From the NCBI GenBank assembly GCA_030610325.1, contig JAUWRZ010000124.1:1-6558 (forward strand): DNA of 6,558 nt, written 5' to 3'. Source of the stretch: Sulfurimonadaceae bacterium. GTDB taxonomy: Bacteria > Campylobacterota > Campylobacteria > Campylobacterales > Sulfurimonadaceae. The translations under genes were made by a program, and so were the position numbers. Shown piece by piece: positions 1 to 5,617 of this stretch. The notes below the pieces were generated by a model, which saw only the letters and a list, made by a program, of their open reading frames with translations, was not told the origin of the DNA and searched no databases. Numbering within the stretch: position 1 is the stretch's first letter; every line of letters starts with the position of its first letter.

Positions 1-226
1 GCTCTTCGCCGATATGAAAGCACTTAAAGAGGAGAGCGGACTGCATAGTGTCCTCCTTCTCCTCACAGATATCATGAAAGAGGGCTCACAACTGCTGGTA
101 GTCAGTGATGATGAGCATAAGGTCGAGTCTGCTTTTGAGTGTAGCTTGGAAGGCTCTCAAGTCTGGCTTGATGGTGTGTTGAGTCGTAAAAAACAGGTGA
201 TCCCTTTTTTACAACCGCAGTTCTAA
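1..226 (+). CDS. ppaC: Manganese-dependent inorganic pyrophosphatase (family II), C-terminal part only
   Basis: This is the 3' end of a gene entering from the left. The frame is open from base 2 and stops with TAA at 224-226; the ATG at 14 is internal, not the start. The ~74 visible residues match the DHHA2 domain that closes family II pyrophosphatases: an LLLLTDIMKEGS segment, a VESAF..SLEGSQVWL segment, then the signature SRKKQ followed by a short VIPFLQ tail. In known structures the Arg-Lys of SRKKQ binds pyrophosphate. The N-terminal DHH domain with the Mn2+ ligands lies outside the window, so catalytic completeness cannot be judged. The cytoplasmic enzyme hydrolyses PPi to two phosphates, including PPi released by acetyl-CoA synthetase, which is encoded further right. 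It converges on the dsrE-like gene. The family call is confident; the symbol follows Bacillus usage. Confidence 0.88.
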   Translation, partial: LFADMKALKEESGLHSVLLLLTDIMKEGSQLLVVSDDEHKVESAFECSLEGSQVWLDGVLSRKKQVIPFLQPQF

Positions 227-232
227 GACGCT

Positions 233-252
233 AAAAGAGTATCTTCTCTTTT
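233..252. terminator. Possible bidirectional terminator hairpin between converging genes
   Basis: AAAAGAG (233-239) and CTCTTTT (246-252) form a perfect 7-bp stem with a 6-nt loop, 7 bp after the ppaC stop. T-rich sequence follows on the plus strand, and the right arm touches the stop codon of the leftward dsrE-like gene. The stem is A/T-rich with only two G:C pairs, so it is weak. Its place exactly between converging genes is the main support. Confidence 0.4.
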
Positions 253-683
253 TAATGATAAGGTATGAACGCATACCCACTGTTCTGTAGTTCGATCACA
301 CGTGTGATCGAGTTCCTGACAGTGCTGACATAAGGAAGCAGGTCCTCTGCGTCATATCCAAATCGCTCAAGGGCGATACCGCATGCCTCTATCTTGAGAT
401 CGTAGGTATCGACTAATACTTTGAGCCGTTTTTGGATCATCTCTATTGTCTCCTCTCCACTCTCATTATCCATGAGCGGTGTACAGCCTGAATGAACGGT
501 CAATACAAACTGATAGGGGATCTTCTTCTCTTTAAGTTCCTTAGCGCTTTGCTCTATCAACCATATACGCGATCCGACATATCTCATGTCGTCCGAAGCA
601 CAGTCAAAGACCGCTTTTTGTGTATCGGAGTGGGCAAAAAGTGGTGAGATGAGTAATATTAGACTTATTAATAGAGACTTCAT
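252..683 (-). CDS. Exported DsrE-like (DsrE/DsrF family) protein
   Basis: A 143-residue protein. Residues 1-17 form a signal peptide: MKS, a hydrophobic LLISLILLI core, and a plausible cleavage site after LFA, so the mature protein is probably periplasmic. The rest resembles small DsrE-like domains: a KAVFDCAS first strand, a long helix (about 40-54), a VLTVHSGC second strand, a helix over about 77-93, KIEACGIAL around the conserved cysteine, and a C-terminal NSGYAFIPY strand. Cysteines are at 28, 67 and 101. C101 sits where DsrE/TusD-type proteins carry their sulfur-binding cysteine. Family members bind or relay persulfide sulfur; exported versions are, as I recall, common in sulfur-oxidising Campylobacterota but poorly characterised. 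The start is supported by AAAGGA (plus-strand 689-694) five bases upstream. It is a single gene with its own promoter, divergent from the acetate cluster. Family call fairly confident; exact role unknown. Confidence 0.78.
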   Translation of the reverse strand: MKSLLISLILLISPLFAHSDTQKAVFDCASDDMRYVGSRIWLIEQSAKELKEKKIPYQFVLTVHSGCTPLMDNESGEETIEMIQKRLKVLVDTYDLKIEACGIALERFGYDAEDLLPYVSTVRNSITRVIELQNSGYAFIPYH

Positions 684-702
684 GTATATCCTTTGGAAGA
701 TT

Positions 703-731
703 ATTATATGATCAGATCATAGAAAAATGAA
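703..731 (-). promoter_or_regulatory. Candidate promoter of the dsrE-like gene
   Basis: Read on the minus strand, a perfect TATAAT lies at 708-703 and a poor -35-like TTCATT at 731-726, spaced 17 bp. The TATAAT is only 19 bp from the ATG, so the leader would be very short (about 13 nt) but would still hold the AAAGGA ribosome site. From general knowledge, Campylobacterota promoters often have a good -10 and little -35 conservation. Other AT-rich boxes further upstream could serve instead. Confidence 0.35.
707..721. repeat. Perfect inverted repeat, possible operator
   Basis: TATGATC-A-GATCATA is a 7-bp perfect inverted repeat with a one-base centre, in the gap between the dsrE-like gene and the divergent yjcH-actP cluster. 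It overlaps the upstream edge of the candidate -10 box of the dsrE-like gene, where a dimeric repressor could block transcription. No regulator gene lies in the window, and the binding protein, if any, is unknown. Confidence 0.35.
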
Positions 732-811
732 AATATAAAGTAGTGTTTTACATTTTGAAAGTATATAGATCTTGTTCTTAATCCTGTATATCATCTCGAT
801 CTCATAGCTCT

Positions 812-889
812 ATGGGTGGTCTTGCTCTTTACCGTTCAGACCTCAAAGAGACAGATGGCAAAGGTGTAGACTGGAGCAAATATCGCTAA
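812..889 (+). pseudogene. 25-codon coding-like open frame, possible gene remnant or tiny ORF
   Basis: ATG at 812 to TAA at 887-889 encodes 25 residues ending KGVDWSKYR. The frame is open upstream to a TAA at 779-781. The codon choice (GGT, CTT, CGT, GAC, ATG-GGT start) looks like that of the neighbouring genes, and the hydrophilic peptide resembles the tail of a normal protein. However, no Shine-Dalgarno sequence precedes the ATG. It ends 21 bp before the DUF485 gene, so it could be the surviving 3' end of a decayed gene, a small leader peptide, or chance. I do not recognise the sequence. Confidence 0.25.
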
Positions 890-897
890 CTTTTAAC

Positions 898-905
898 AGG
901 AGAGG
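898..905 (+). promoter_or_regulatory. Ribosome binding site of the DUF485 gene
   Basis: AGGAG at 898-902, continuing into GAGG to 905, lies eight bases before the ATG at 911. It is a strong site and supports that start. Confidence 0.75.
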
Positions 906-910
906 GAAAG

Positions 911-1225
911 ATGGATAAAGAGGTAGTAGAGCGGGTCAAGAACGACCCGAATTTCAAGAGACTCGTAAGTGAACGCAGCAAGTTTGCCTGGAGACTGACG
1001 ATCGCTATTTTGGTCGTCTATTTTACATTTATATTGACAATAGCGTTCAGTCCGGGCTCACTTGGTGCGCCAATGAGTGAGGATACCGTCACATCGATCG
1101 GGATCCCGGTGGGGATAGCGATCATCATATTTGCATTTATCCTGACGGGTATCTATGTCAGACGTGCCAACAGTGAGTTTGATGACCTTACGGCCAAGAT
1201 CAAAGAAAATGTGAGAGGCAGATAG
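911..1225 (+). CDS. yjcH: DUF485 / YjcH family inner-membrane protein
   Basis: A 104-residue protein, the usual length for this family. A cytoplasmic, charged N-terminus (1-24) leads into two membrane segments, about residues 26-46 and 62-83. Family features visible are the FKRLVSERSKFAW entry, the YFTFIL..IAFSPGSLG stretch between the helices, and the FILTGIYVRRANSEFD exit from the second helix. The C-terminal tail is short, charged and cytoplasmic. In Escherichia coli the same gene sits between acs and actP (acs-yjcH-actP). Its function is not established; it is thought to assist or be co-expressed with the acetate symporter. Here the TAG stop (1223-1225) directly abuts the actP ATG, which implies translational coupling. 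The upstream AGGAG ribosome site is strong. The family assignment is secure; an accessory role in acetate transport is inferred from context. Confidence 0.9.
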   Translation: MDKEVVERVKNDPNFKRLVSERSKFAWRLTIAILVVYFTFILTIAFSPGSLGAPMSEDTVTSIGIPVGIAIIIFAFILTGIYVRRANSEFDDLTAKIKENVRGR

Positions 1226-2893
1226 ATGATGAGCCGTATTTTTATGTTTTTAGGACTTTCATCTGCGATGCTTTTCGCAGCGGGTGCCCTCGAGGGTGAG
1301 GTCGAGCAGCAGGCATTGAATATCTCTGCCATCGTCATGTTCTTGCTGTTTGTCGGCGGTACACTCGGCATCACTTATTGGGCAGCCAAGCGTACCAAGA
1401 CAGCCAAGGACTTCTATACTGCCGGTGGCGGTATTACCGGTTTTCAAAATGGTATGGCCATCGCGGGGGACTACATGTCAGCAGCGTCGTTCCTCGGTAT
1501 TTCCGGCCTTGTCTACCTTAAAGGATATGATGGCCTTATCTACTCCATCGGTTTCCTTGTCGGTTGGCCGATAATCCTGTTTCTCATAGCTGAGCAGCTT
1601 CGAAACCTTGGTAAATACACCTTTGCTGATGTCGCGTCTTACCGTCTGCGTCAGACACCGATCCGTATACTCGCAGCCTCAGGATCGATCGCTACGGTCA
1701 TCCTTTACCTGATCGCACAGATGGTCGGCTCGGGTAAACTCATCCAGTTACTCTTTGGTCTTCAGTATGAGATCGCGGTCGTCCTTGTCGGTGTCTTGAT
1801 GATCCTTTACGTCACATTCGGCGGTATGTTGGCGACGACATGGGTACAGATCATTAAAGCATTCCTCTTACTCTCTGGTGCGACCTTTATGGCCATTGCC
1901 GTCATGGCACACTACGACTTTAGCTTTGGCGCGCTCTTTGCGACAGCGACAGAGATGAAAGGTATTGAGATCATGAGTCCGGGCGGACTGGTCAGTGACC
2001 CTATATCGGCTATCTCGCTTGCAGTGGCTCTGATGTTCGGTACCGCAGGTCTGCCACACATACTTATGCGATTCTTTACTGTTGGGGATGCGAAAGAAGC
2101 GCGTAAATCAGTCTTCTATGCGACCGGTTTCATCGGTTACTTCTACATCCTGACCTTTATCATCGGATTTGGTGCGATCGTCATGGTATTTAAGAACCCG
2201 GAGTATCTTGACCTCGCCAAGCAGGCGATCGATGGCGGTTCACCTATTTTAGGTGGTAACAATATGGCCGCTATTCACCTCTCTCACGCAGTTGGTGGTG
2301 ATCTCTTCCTCGGCTTTATCTCAGCTGTGGCCTTTGCGACGATCCTTGCGGTCGTCTCCGGTCTGACACTTGCCGGTGCATCGGCGATCTCGCATGACCT
2401 TTATGCATCCGTCATCATGAAAGGTAAAGCTGATGGAATGAAAGAGATGCGTATCTCCAAGATAGCGACAGTAGTACTTGGGATCATCGCGATCATCATG
2501 GGCATCATGTTTGAGAAACAGAACATCGCTTTTGTCGTCGGTCTCGCTTTTGCCATTGCAGCATCTGCTAACTTCCCTATTCTTTTCCTCTCTATGTACT
2601 GGAAGAAGTTGACGACACGTGGCGCAGTCATCGGTGGTTCGCTGGGACTGGCGACCGCAGTCATCCTTGTCATCCTGGGTCCGATCGTCTGGGTAGACAT
2701 ACTGGGTAATGCGGAAGCGATCTTCCCCTACAAGTACCCGGCACTCTTCTCTGTGACGGTCGCATTCGCCGGCATCTGGTTCTTCTCCATCACCGATAAG
2801 AGTGATGATGCAAAACGTGAACAAGAAGCCTATGAAGCGCAGTTCATCCGTTCACAGACAGGTATCGGCGCTGAAGGTGCAGTAGATCACTAA
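1226..2893 (+). CDS. actP: Cation/acetate symporter ActP (sodium:solute symporter family)
   Basis: A 555-residue integral membrane protein, close to the E. coli ActP length (549). It belongs to the sodium:solute symporter (SSS) family and should import acetate and similar short carboxylates with a cation. Near-identical blocks shared with E. coli ActP include [11 protein letters not shown] (66-76), [14 protein letters not shown] (80-93), [20 protein letters not shown] (100-119), [10 protein letters not shown] (131-140), [14 protein letters not shown] (199-212), [17 protein letters not shown] (270-286), [20 protein letters not shown] (361-380) and the C-terminal AQFIRSQTG (538-546). The N-terminal hydrophobic stretch (about 5-21) is a signal peptide or first helix. 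About a dozen further helices follow. ATG 1226 is chosen over ATG 1229 because GAGAGG (1213-1218) is seven bases upstream of it. No frameshift or missing block was seen. Acs, which would use the imported acetate, is encoded downstream. Confidence 0.96.
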   Translation: MMSRIFMFLGLSSAMLFAAGALEGEVEQQALNISAIVMFLLFVGGTLGITYWAAKRTKTAKDFYTAGGGITGFQNGMAIAGDYMSAASFLGISGLVYLKGYDGLIYSIGFLVGWPIILFLIAEQLRNLGKYTFADVASYRLRQTPIRILAASGSIATVILYLIAQMVGSGKLIQLLFGLQYEIAVVLVGVLMILYVTFGGMLATTWVQIIKAFLLLSGATFMAIAVMAHYDFSFGALFATATEMKGIEIMSPGGLVSDPISAISLAVALMFGTAGLPHILMRFFTVGDAKEARKSVFYATGFIGYFYILTFIIGFGAIVMVFKNPEYLDLAKQAIDGGSPILGGNNMAAIHLSHAVGGDLFLGFISAVAFATILAVVSGLTLAGASAISHDLYASVIMKGKADGMKEMRISKIATVVLGIIAIIMGIMFEKQNIAFVVGLAFAIAASANFPILFLSMYWKKLTTRGAVIGGSLGLATAVILVILGPIVWVDILGNAEAIFPYKYPALFSVTVAFAGIWFFSITDKSDDAKREQEAYEAQFIRSQTGIGAEGAVDH

Positions 2894-2984
2894 GCCTGAT
2901 GGCTTGGTGTACAAAGAGTAAAGTCAGATCACGACCCACTTTCCTCTTTCCACTTTCCCATTTCCTGCGACAAAGGAGTAAAGT
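2892..2984 (+). promoter_or_regulatory. actP-DUF294 spacer with repeated purine motif and possible ribosome-site masking structure
   Basis: AAAGAGTAAAGT (2913-2924) is nearly repeated as AAAGGAGTAAAGT (2972-2984), which is the ribosome site of the next gene. Between them lies a pyrimidine run with a 9-bp direct repeat CCACTTTCC (2936-2944 and 2950-2958). ACTTTCCTCTTT (2938-2949) can pair with the first purine copy (11 of 12 pairs, 13-nt loop) or with the second (11 pairs, one mismatch, one bulge, 22-nt loop). These pairings exclude each other, so a translational switch is conceivable. A separate AAGCC/GGCTT hairpin (2892-2905) starts in the actP stop codon but lacks a T-tract, so it is not a terminator. 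The pairings were worked out by eye; no energies were computed. Confidence 0.4.
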
Positions 2985-4808
2985 GTGAGTATTTTCGATC
3001 AGAGGCAGCTATTGGCCTCCATACACCCGTTCGATCTTCTGAGCGAACCTGCTCAGGAGAGACTCATCGAGCAGATGGATATCGCCTATTACCCCAAAGA
3101 GAGTGTACTCATCACCCCTACAGTCGAGGCTGTCTCACTAGACCTCATCATCAACGGTTCAGTCAACGAATATATCGACGATGAACTCCACGATGTCTAT
3201 GGTGAGATGGACAGTTTTGATGCTAATGCTCTGATCTACGGCAAGACGACAAGTCAGTTCATAGTCGAAGAGGATGTGATCTGTTATGAGCTTCCTAAAG
3301 AGCATTTTATGGAACTTATCCAGGAGCATGAGGCCTTTCAGTCCTATTTCCTTGAGGACTTCATCAGTAAACATCAGAAATTAAAACAGCATCAGCAGCA
3401 AAACGATCTGACGCCGTTTATGGTGGCAAGGTTAGACGAGATCTATCTGCATGAGCCATGCATCGTCTCATCAGAGCTTTCTATCAAGGAAGCATTGATA
3501 CAGATGAAGGGCCTTCATACCAGTGTTGGGATCGTCGAGCGTGATGGGATTTATGGGATCGTGACTGATACCAACCTTAGAGATAAAGTCATCATCGGTG
3601 GGGTCTCGACTGATAGTGCGATCGGAGAGATCGCCACCTTTCCGCTTGTCACCATCGATCATAAAGATTTCCTTTTCAATGCCCTGTTACTGTTTACACG
3701 ACATGGTATTAAAAGGCTGGTAGTCGAATCCAATGGGCTAGTGGTCGGTGTGCTTGAGCAGATCGACCTTCTGAGTTTTTTTGCCAACCATTCGCATCTT
3801 GTGGTGATGCAGATCGAAAAAGCGGACAACATCGAGGAGTTGCATAAGATCGGAGAAGAGATGTTGCACCTTATTCGCTCACTGAACTCCAAAGGGGTGA
3901 AGGTCCGCTATATCTCAAAACTCGTCAACACACTCAATGCCAAGATCTATGAGAAGGTCTTTGTGATGAGTGTCCCCGAGGAACACAGAGAGGGCTGCGC
4001 ACTTATCGTCATGGGCAGTGAAGGGCGGAGTGAGCAGATACTCAGGACTGATCAGGACAATGGTCTTATCATCGCTGATGATCAGGACTCGCAGACGTAT
4101 GTACCTTATATGCAGCAGTTGAACCGTTATCTTGAGGTGCTCGGTTTTCCGCCATGTCCCGGAGATATCATGGTCACGAACCCATTTTGGCGAAAAAGTC
4201 TGCATGACTATAAAACACAGATCGACAGCTGGCTTGGGAGCATGGACCCTGAAGCGATGCAACAGTTGGCGATCTTCATCGATGCTCAGTGTGTAGCTGG
4301 TGATGTCACACTGCTTGACGAGGCGAAGTCCTATCTTTTCGCGAAGTTCGAAGGTCGTGATGACCTGATGGCACATCTTGCCAAAGCTGTACTGAGTTTT
4401 GAGACACCGCTTAGTCTGTTCTCAGGATTTGTCGTTAAACATTCTGTGCATAAGAACGAACTTGATCTCAAGAAAGGCGGTATCTTCGCCATCGTCCATG
4501 GGGTGAGAGTACTGGCACTTCAAAACAGAGTGACCGAGACAAACACGACTGGAAGAGTGAAGGCCTTGAACAATATGAACGTCTTTGATAAGGCGTTTTC
4601 GACCGAGTTGATCGAAGCCTACGATACACTGCTTGGGATCAGGATGAAAGCCCGATTGCAAGATAGCAAAGCTTTTCAGGACATCGACTATGTCGATCCG
4701 GGTGATCTAAGTAAGATAGAGCGGGACCTTCTAAAGGACAGTTTCAAGGTGGTCAATACCTTTAAGAAGTTCCTGATCTTCCACTTTCATCTAAATATGG
4801 TCGTGTGA
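2985..4808 (+). CDS. DUF294-type putative nucleotidyltransferase with cNMP-binding-like and CBS domains
   Basis: A 607-residue cytoplasmic protein starting at GTG 2985, chosen because AAGGAG (2973-2978) lies six bases upstream. Domains in order: a cyclic-nucleotide-binding-like barrel (about 10-135); a Gln-rich linker (131-140); two CBS motifs (about 155-205 and 213-268); a helical linker; a DUF294 nucleotidyltransferase core (about 300-440) with GSEGRSEQ (344-351) and RTDQDNGLI (354-362); and a C-terminal DUF294 domain (about 450-600) with DLKKGGIFAIVHGVRVLAL (494-512). D356 and D358 are the likely metal ligands. The barrel lacks the usual phosphate-binding Arg (GKTTSQF at 86-92 occupies that region), so cyclic-nucleotide binding is doubtful. 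CBS pairs often bind AMP, ATP or related nucleotides. The core is related to GlnD-type uridylyltransferases, but the target here is unknown. The same gene type accompanies actP in other Proteobacteria (recalled), suggesting regulation of acetate uptake or use. Confidence 0.9.
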   Translation: MSIFDQRQLLASIHPFDLLSEPAQERLIEQMDIAYYPKESVLITPTVEAVSLDLIINGSVNEYIDDELHDVYGEMDSFDANALIYGKTTSQFIVEEDVICYELPKEHFMELIQEHEAFQSYFLEDFISKHQKLKQHQQQNDLTPFMVARLDEIYLHEPCIVSSELSIKEALIQMKGLHTSVGIVERDGIYGIVTDTNLRDKVIIGGVSTDSAIGEIATFPLVTIDHKDFLFNALLLFTRHGIKRLVVESNGLVVGVLEQIDLLSFFANHSHLVVMQIEKADNIEELHKIGEEMLHLIRSLNSKGVKVRYISKLVNTLNAKIYEKVFVMSVPEEHREGCALIVMGSEGRSEQILRTDQDNGLIIADDQDSQTYVPYMQQLNRYLEVLGFPPCPGDIMVTNPFWRKSLHDYKTQIDSWLGSMDPEAMQQLAIFIDAQCVAGDVTLLDEAKSYLFAKFEGRDDLMAHLAKAVLSFETPLSLFSGFVVKHSVHKNELDLKKGGIFAIVHGVRVLALQNRVTETNTTGRVKALNNMNVFDKAFSTELIEAYDTLLGIRMKARLQDSKAFQDIDYVDPGDLSKIERDLLKDSFKVVNTFKKFLIFHFHLNMVV

Positions 4809-5422
4809 TGTTCGCCAGGTTAATGGAGAGAAGGAACCGTAAGAAGCTAAAGGATGATGCGTATGCGTATCTTTTTGAACCCTATGAGGGCGATGAGGTC
4901 GTCATCTATGATACGGAGACGACAGGACTGAACCCGAAAAAGGATGAGATCCTCTCGATCGGTGCGATCAAAGTCAAGGGGAACAAAATCTTGACATCGC
5001 AGATGTTCGAGCTCTTCTTACGACCAAGCGGGCCCATCAGTAAGAAGAGTATCGAGATACATGGCATACGTCCCTGCGACCTCGATCAGGCACTCTCGCC
5101 GGAGGAGGGGATCAAAAAGTTCATCGAGTTTATCGGCAATAGACCGCTGGTAGGTTATTACCTTGAGTTCGATGTCGCGATGATCGACAAATATCTGAGA
5201 CCATGGCTTGGTATAAGGCTTCCCAACCAGAAGACTGAGGTCTCCGGACTCTATTATGATAAGAAAGTCGGACGTATCCCTCAGGGAGATGTCGATCTTC
5301 GGTTCGAGACTATTATGAGAGAGCTCGATATCCCAAATATGGGACAGCACAATGCGGTCAATGATGCGATCATGACAGCGATGATCTACTTAAGACTGAT
5401 CAATGATGCAGATATTCATTAG
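4808..5422 (+). CDS. DnaQ-like DEDDh 3'-5' exonuclease
   Basis: A 204-residue protein when started at ATG 4808, which shares one base with the preceding TGA stop (TGATG); an in-frame GTG at 4805 is the alternative. No clear Shine-Dalgarno is present, so translation is probably coupled to the DUF294 gene. After a basic N-terminus (MERRNRKK) comes a DnaQ/epsilon exonuclease fold. Numbered from ATG 4808, Exo I is IYDTETTGL with D35 and E37; Exo II is GYYLEFDVAMID with D122; Exo III is HNAVNDA with H181 and D186. All DEDDh residues are present, so activity is expected. The GIRPCDL block (about 87-93) is also typical. Exo II has YLEFD instead of the common NAxFD. There is no polymerase or clamp-binding extension, so this is a stand-alone exonuclease rather than replicative epsilon. 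Its position inside an acetate cluster is conserved elsewhere but unexplained. Confidence 0.9.
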   Translation: MFARLMERRNRKKLKDDAYAYLFEPYEGDEVVIYDTETTGLNPKKDEILSIGAIKVKGNKILTSQMFELFLRPSGPISKKSIEIHGIRPCDLDQALSPEEGIKKFIEFIGNRPLVGYYLEFDVAMIDKYLRPWLGIRLPNQKTEVSGLYYDKKVGRIPQGDVDLRFETIMRELDIPNMGQHNAVNDAIMTAMIYLRLINDADIH

Positions 5423-5617
5423 AGGTACCCCTGACTGGGCTGATAGCAGAGGTAACGGTGAAAGAAATATATAAGCGTAGTAACCGGTTTTCACACTGTT
5501 TTGTGTTTTCGAGCAGATAAGCTGAAACTCCCCTAATATTTCAACATTACTGTTACAATTAACGCAACAAAAAAAGTACTTGGTTATCATAACGCCAATA
5601 ATTACCCAGGAGAGAAG
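5423..5617 (+). promoter_or_regulatory. Spacer before acs with candidate promoter and palindromes
   Basis: A 195-bp gap. An extended -10 TG-T-TACAAT lies at 5551-5559 without a good -35, giving an estimated start near 5566 and a leader of about 50 nt. Two perfect palindromes are visible: AACCGGTT (5482-5489), about 60 bp upstream of that -10, and GTTATCATAAC (5583-5593), which would lie in the leader just before the ribosome site. GTGAAA (5458-5463) and TTTCAC (5489-5494) could form a long-loop stem. No convincing terminator for the exonuclease gene was seen, so acs may be transcribed both from upstream and from its own promoter. Confidence 0.4.
5608..5612 (+). promoter_or_regulatory. Ribosome binding site of acs
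   Basis: AGGAG five bases before the ATG at 5618. It fixes the acs start, since no other in-frame start upstream has a comparable site. Confidence 0.75.

Larger units (their letters stand above)
684..910. other. Divergent intergenic region before yjcH-actP
   Basis: These 227 bp separate the leftward dsrE-like gene from the rightward acetate cluster. The first ~95 bp are strongly AT-rich and should hold both promoters. On the plus strand, TATAAA (734-739) and TATAGA (764-769) are -10-like, but neither has a convincing -35, so the cluster promoter cannot be fixed by eye. The second part (about 780-890) has normal coding-like composition and contains a 25-codon open frame, listed separately. 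The cluster's leader could therefore be over 130 nt long. Confidence 0.5.

Noticed and set aside
2321..2824. Long open frame of 167 codons on the minus strand
   Set aside because: It lies antisense to the highly conserved C-terminal half of actP, and its product is rich in Asp/Arg/His low-complexity runs, typical of a shadow frame.
1226..2893. Possible proline permease (PutP) or other SSS transporter instead of ActP
   Set aside because: Long near-identical blocks with E. coli ActP, the yjcH neighbour and downstream acs all favour ActP.
2892..2905. AAGCC-TGAT-GGCTT hairpin at the actP stop as a terminator
   Set aside because: A 5-bp stem without a following T-tract; transcription probably continues to the DUF294 gene.
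3915..4376. Minus-strand open frame of 153 codons
   Set aside because: Antisense to the conserved nucleotidyltransferase core of the DUF294 gene, with no recognisable domain in its product.
5018..5350. Minus-strand open frame of 110 codons
   Set aside because: Antisense to the exonuclease Exo II region; the product has no recognisable family and the sense frame is clearly conserved.
5493..5510. ACAC-TGTTTT-GTGT with following T residues as terminator of the exonuclease gene
   Set aside because: Only four base pairs and mostly A/T around it; too weak to support.
5390..5590. 66-codon minus-strand frame with four cysteines across the exonuclease-acs spacer
   Set aside because: No Shine-Dalgarno before its ATG, it runs into the exonuclease 3' end, and it covers the likely acs promoter; the cysteines look like chance.
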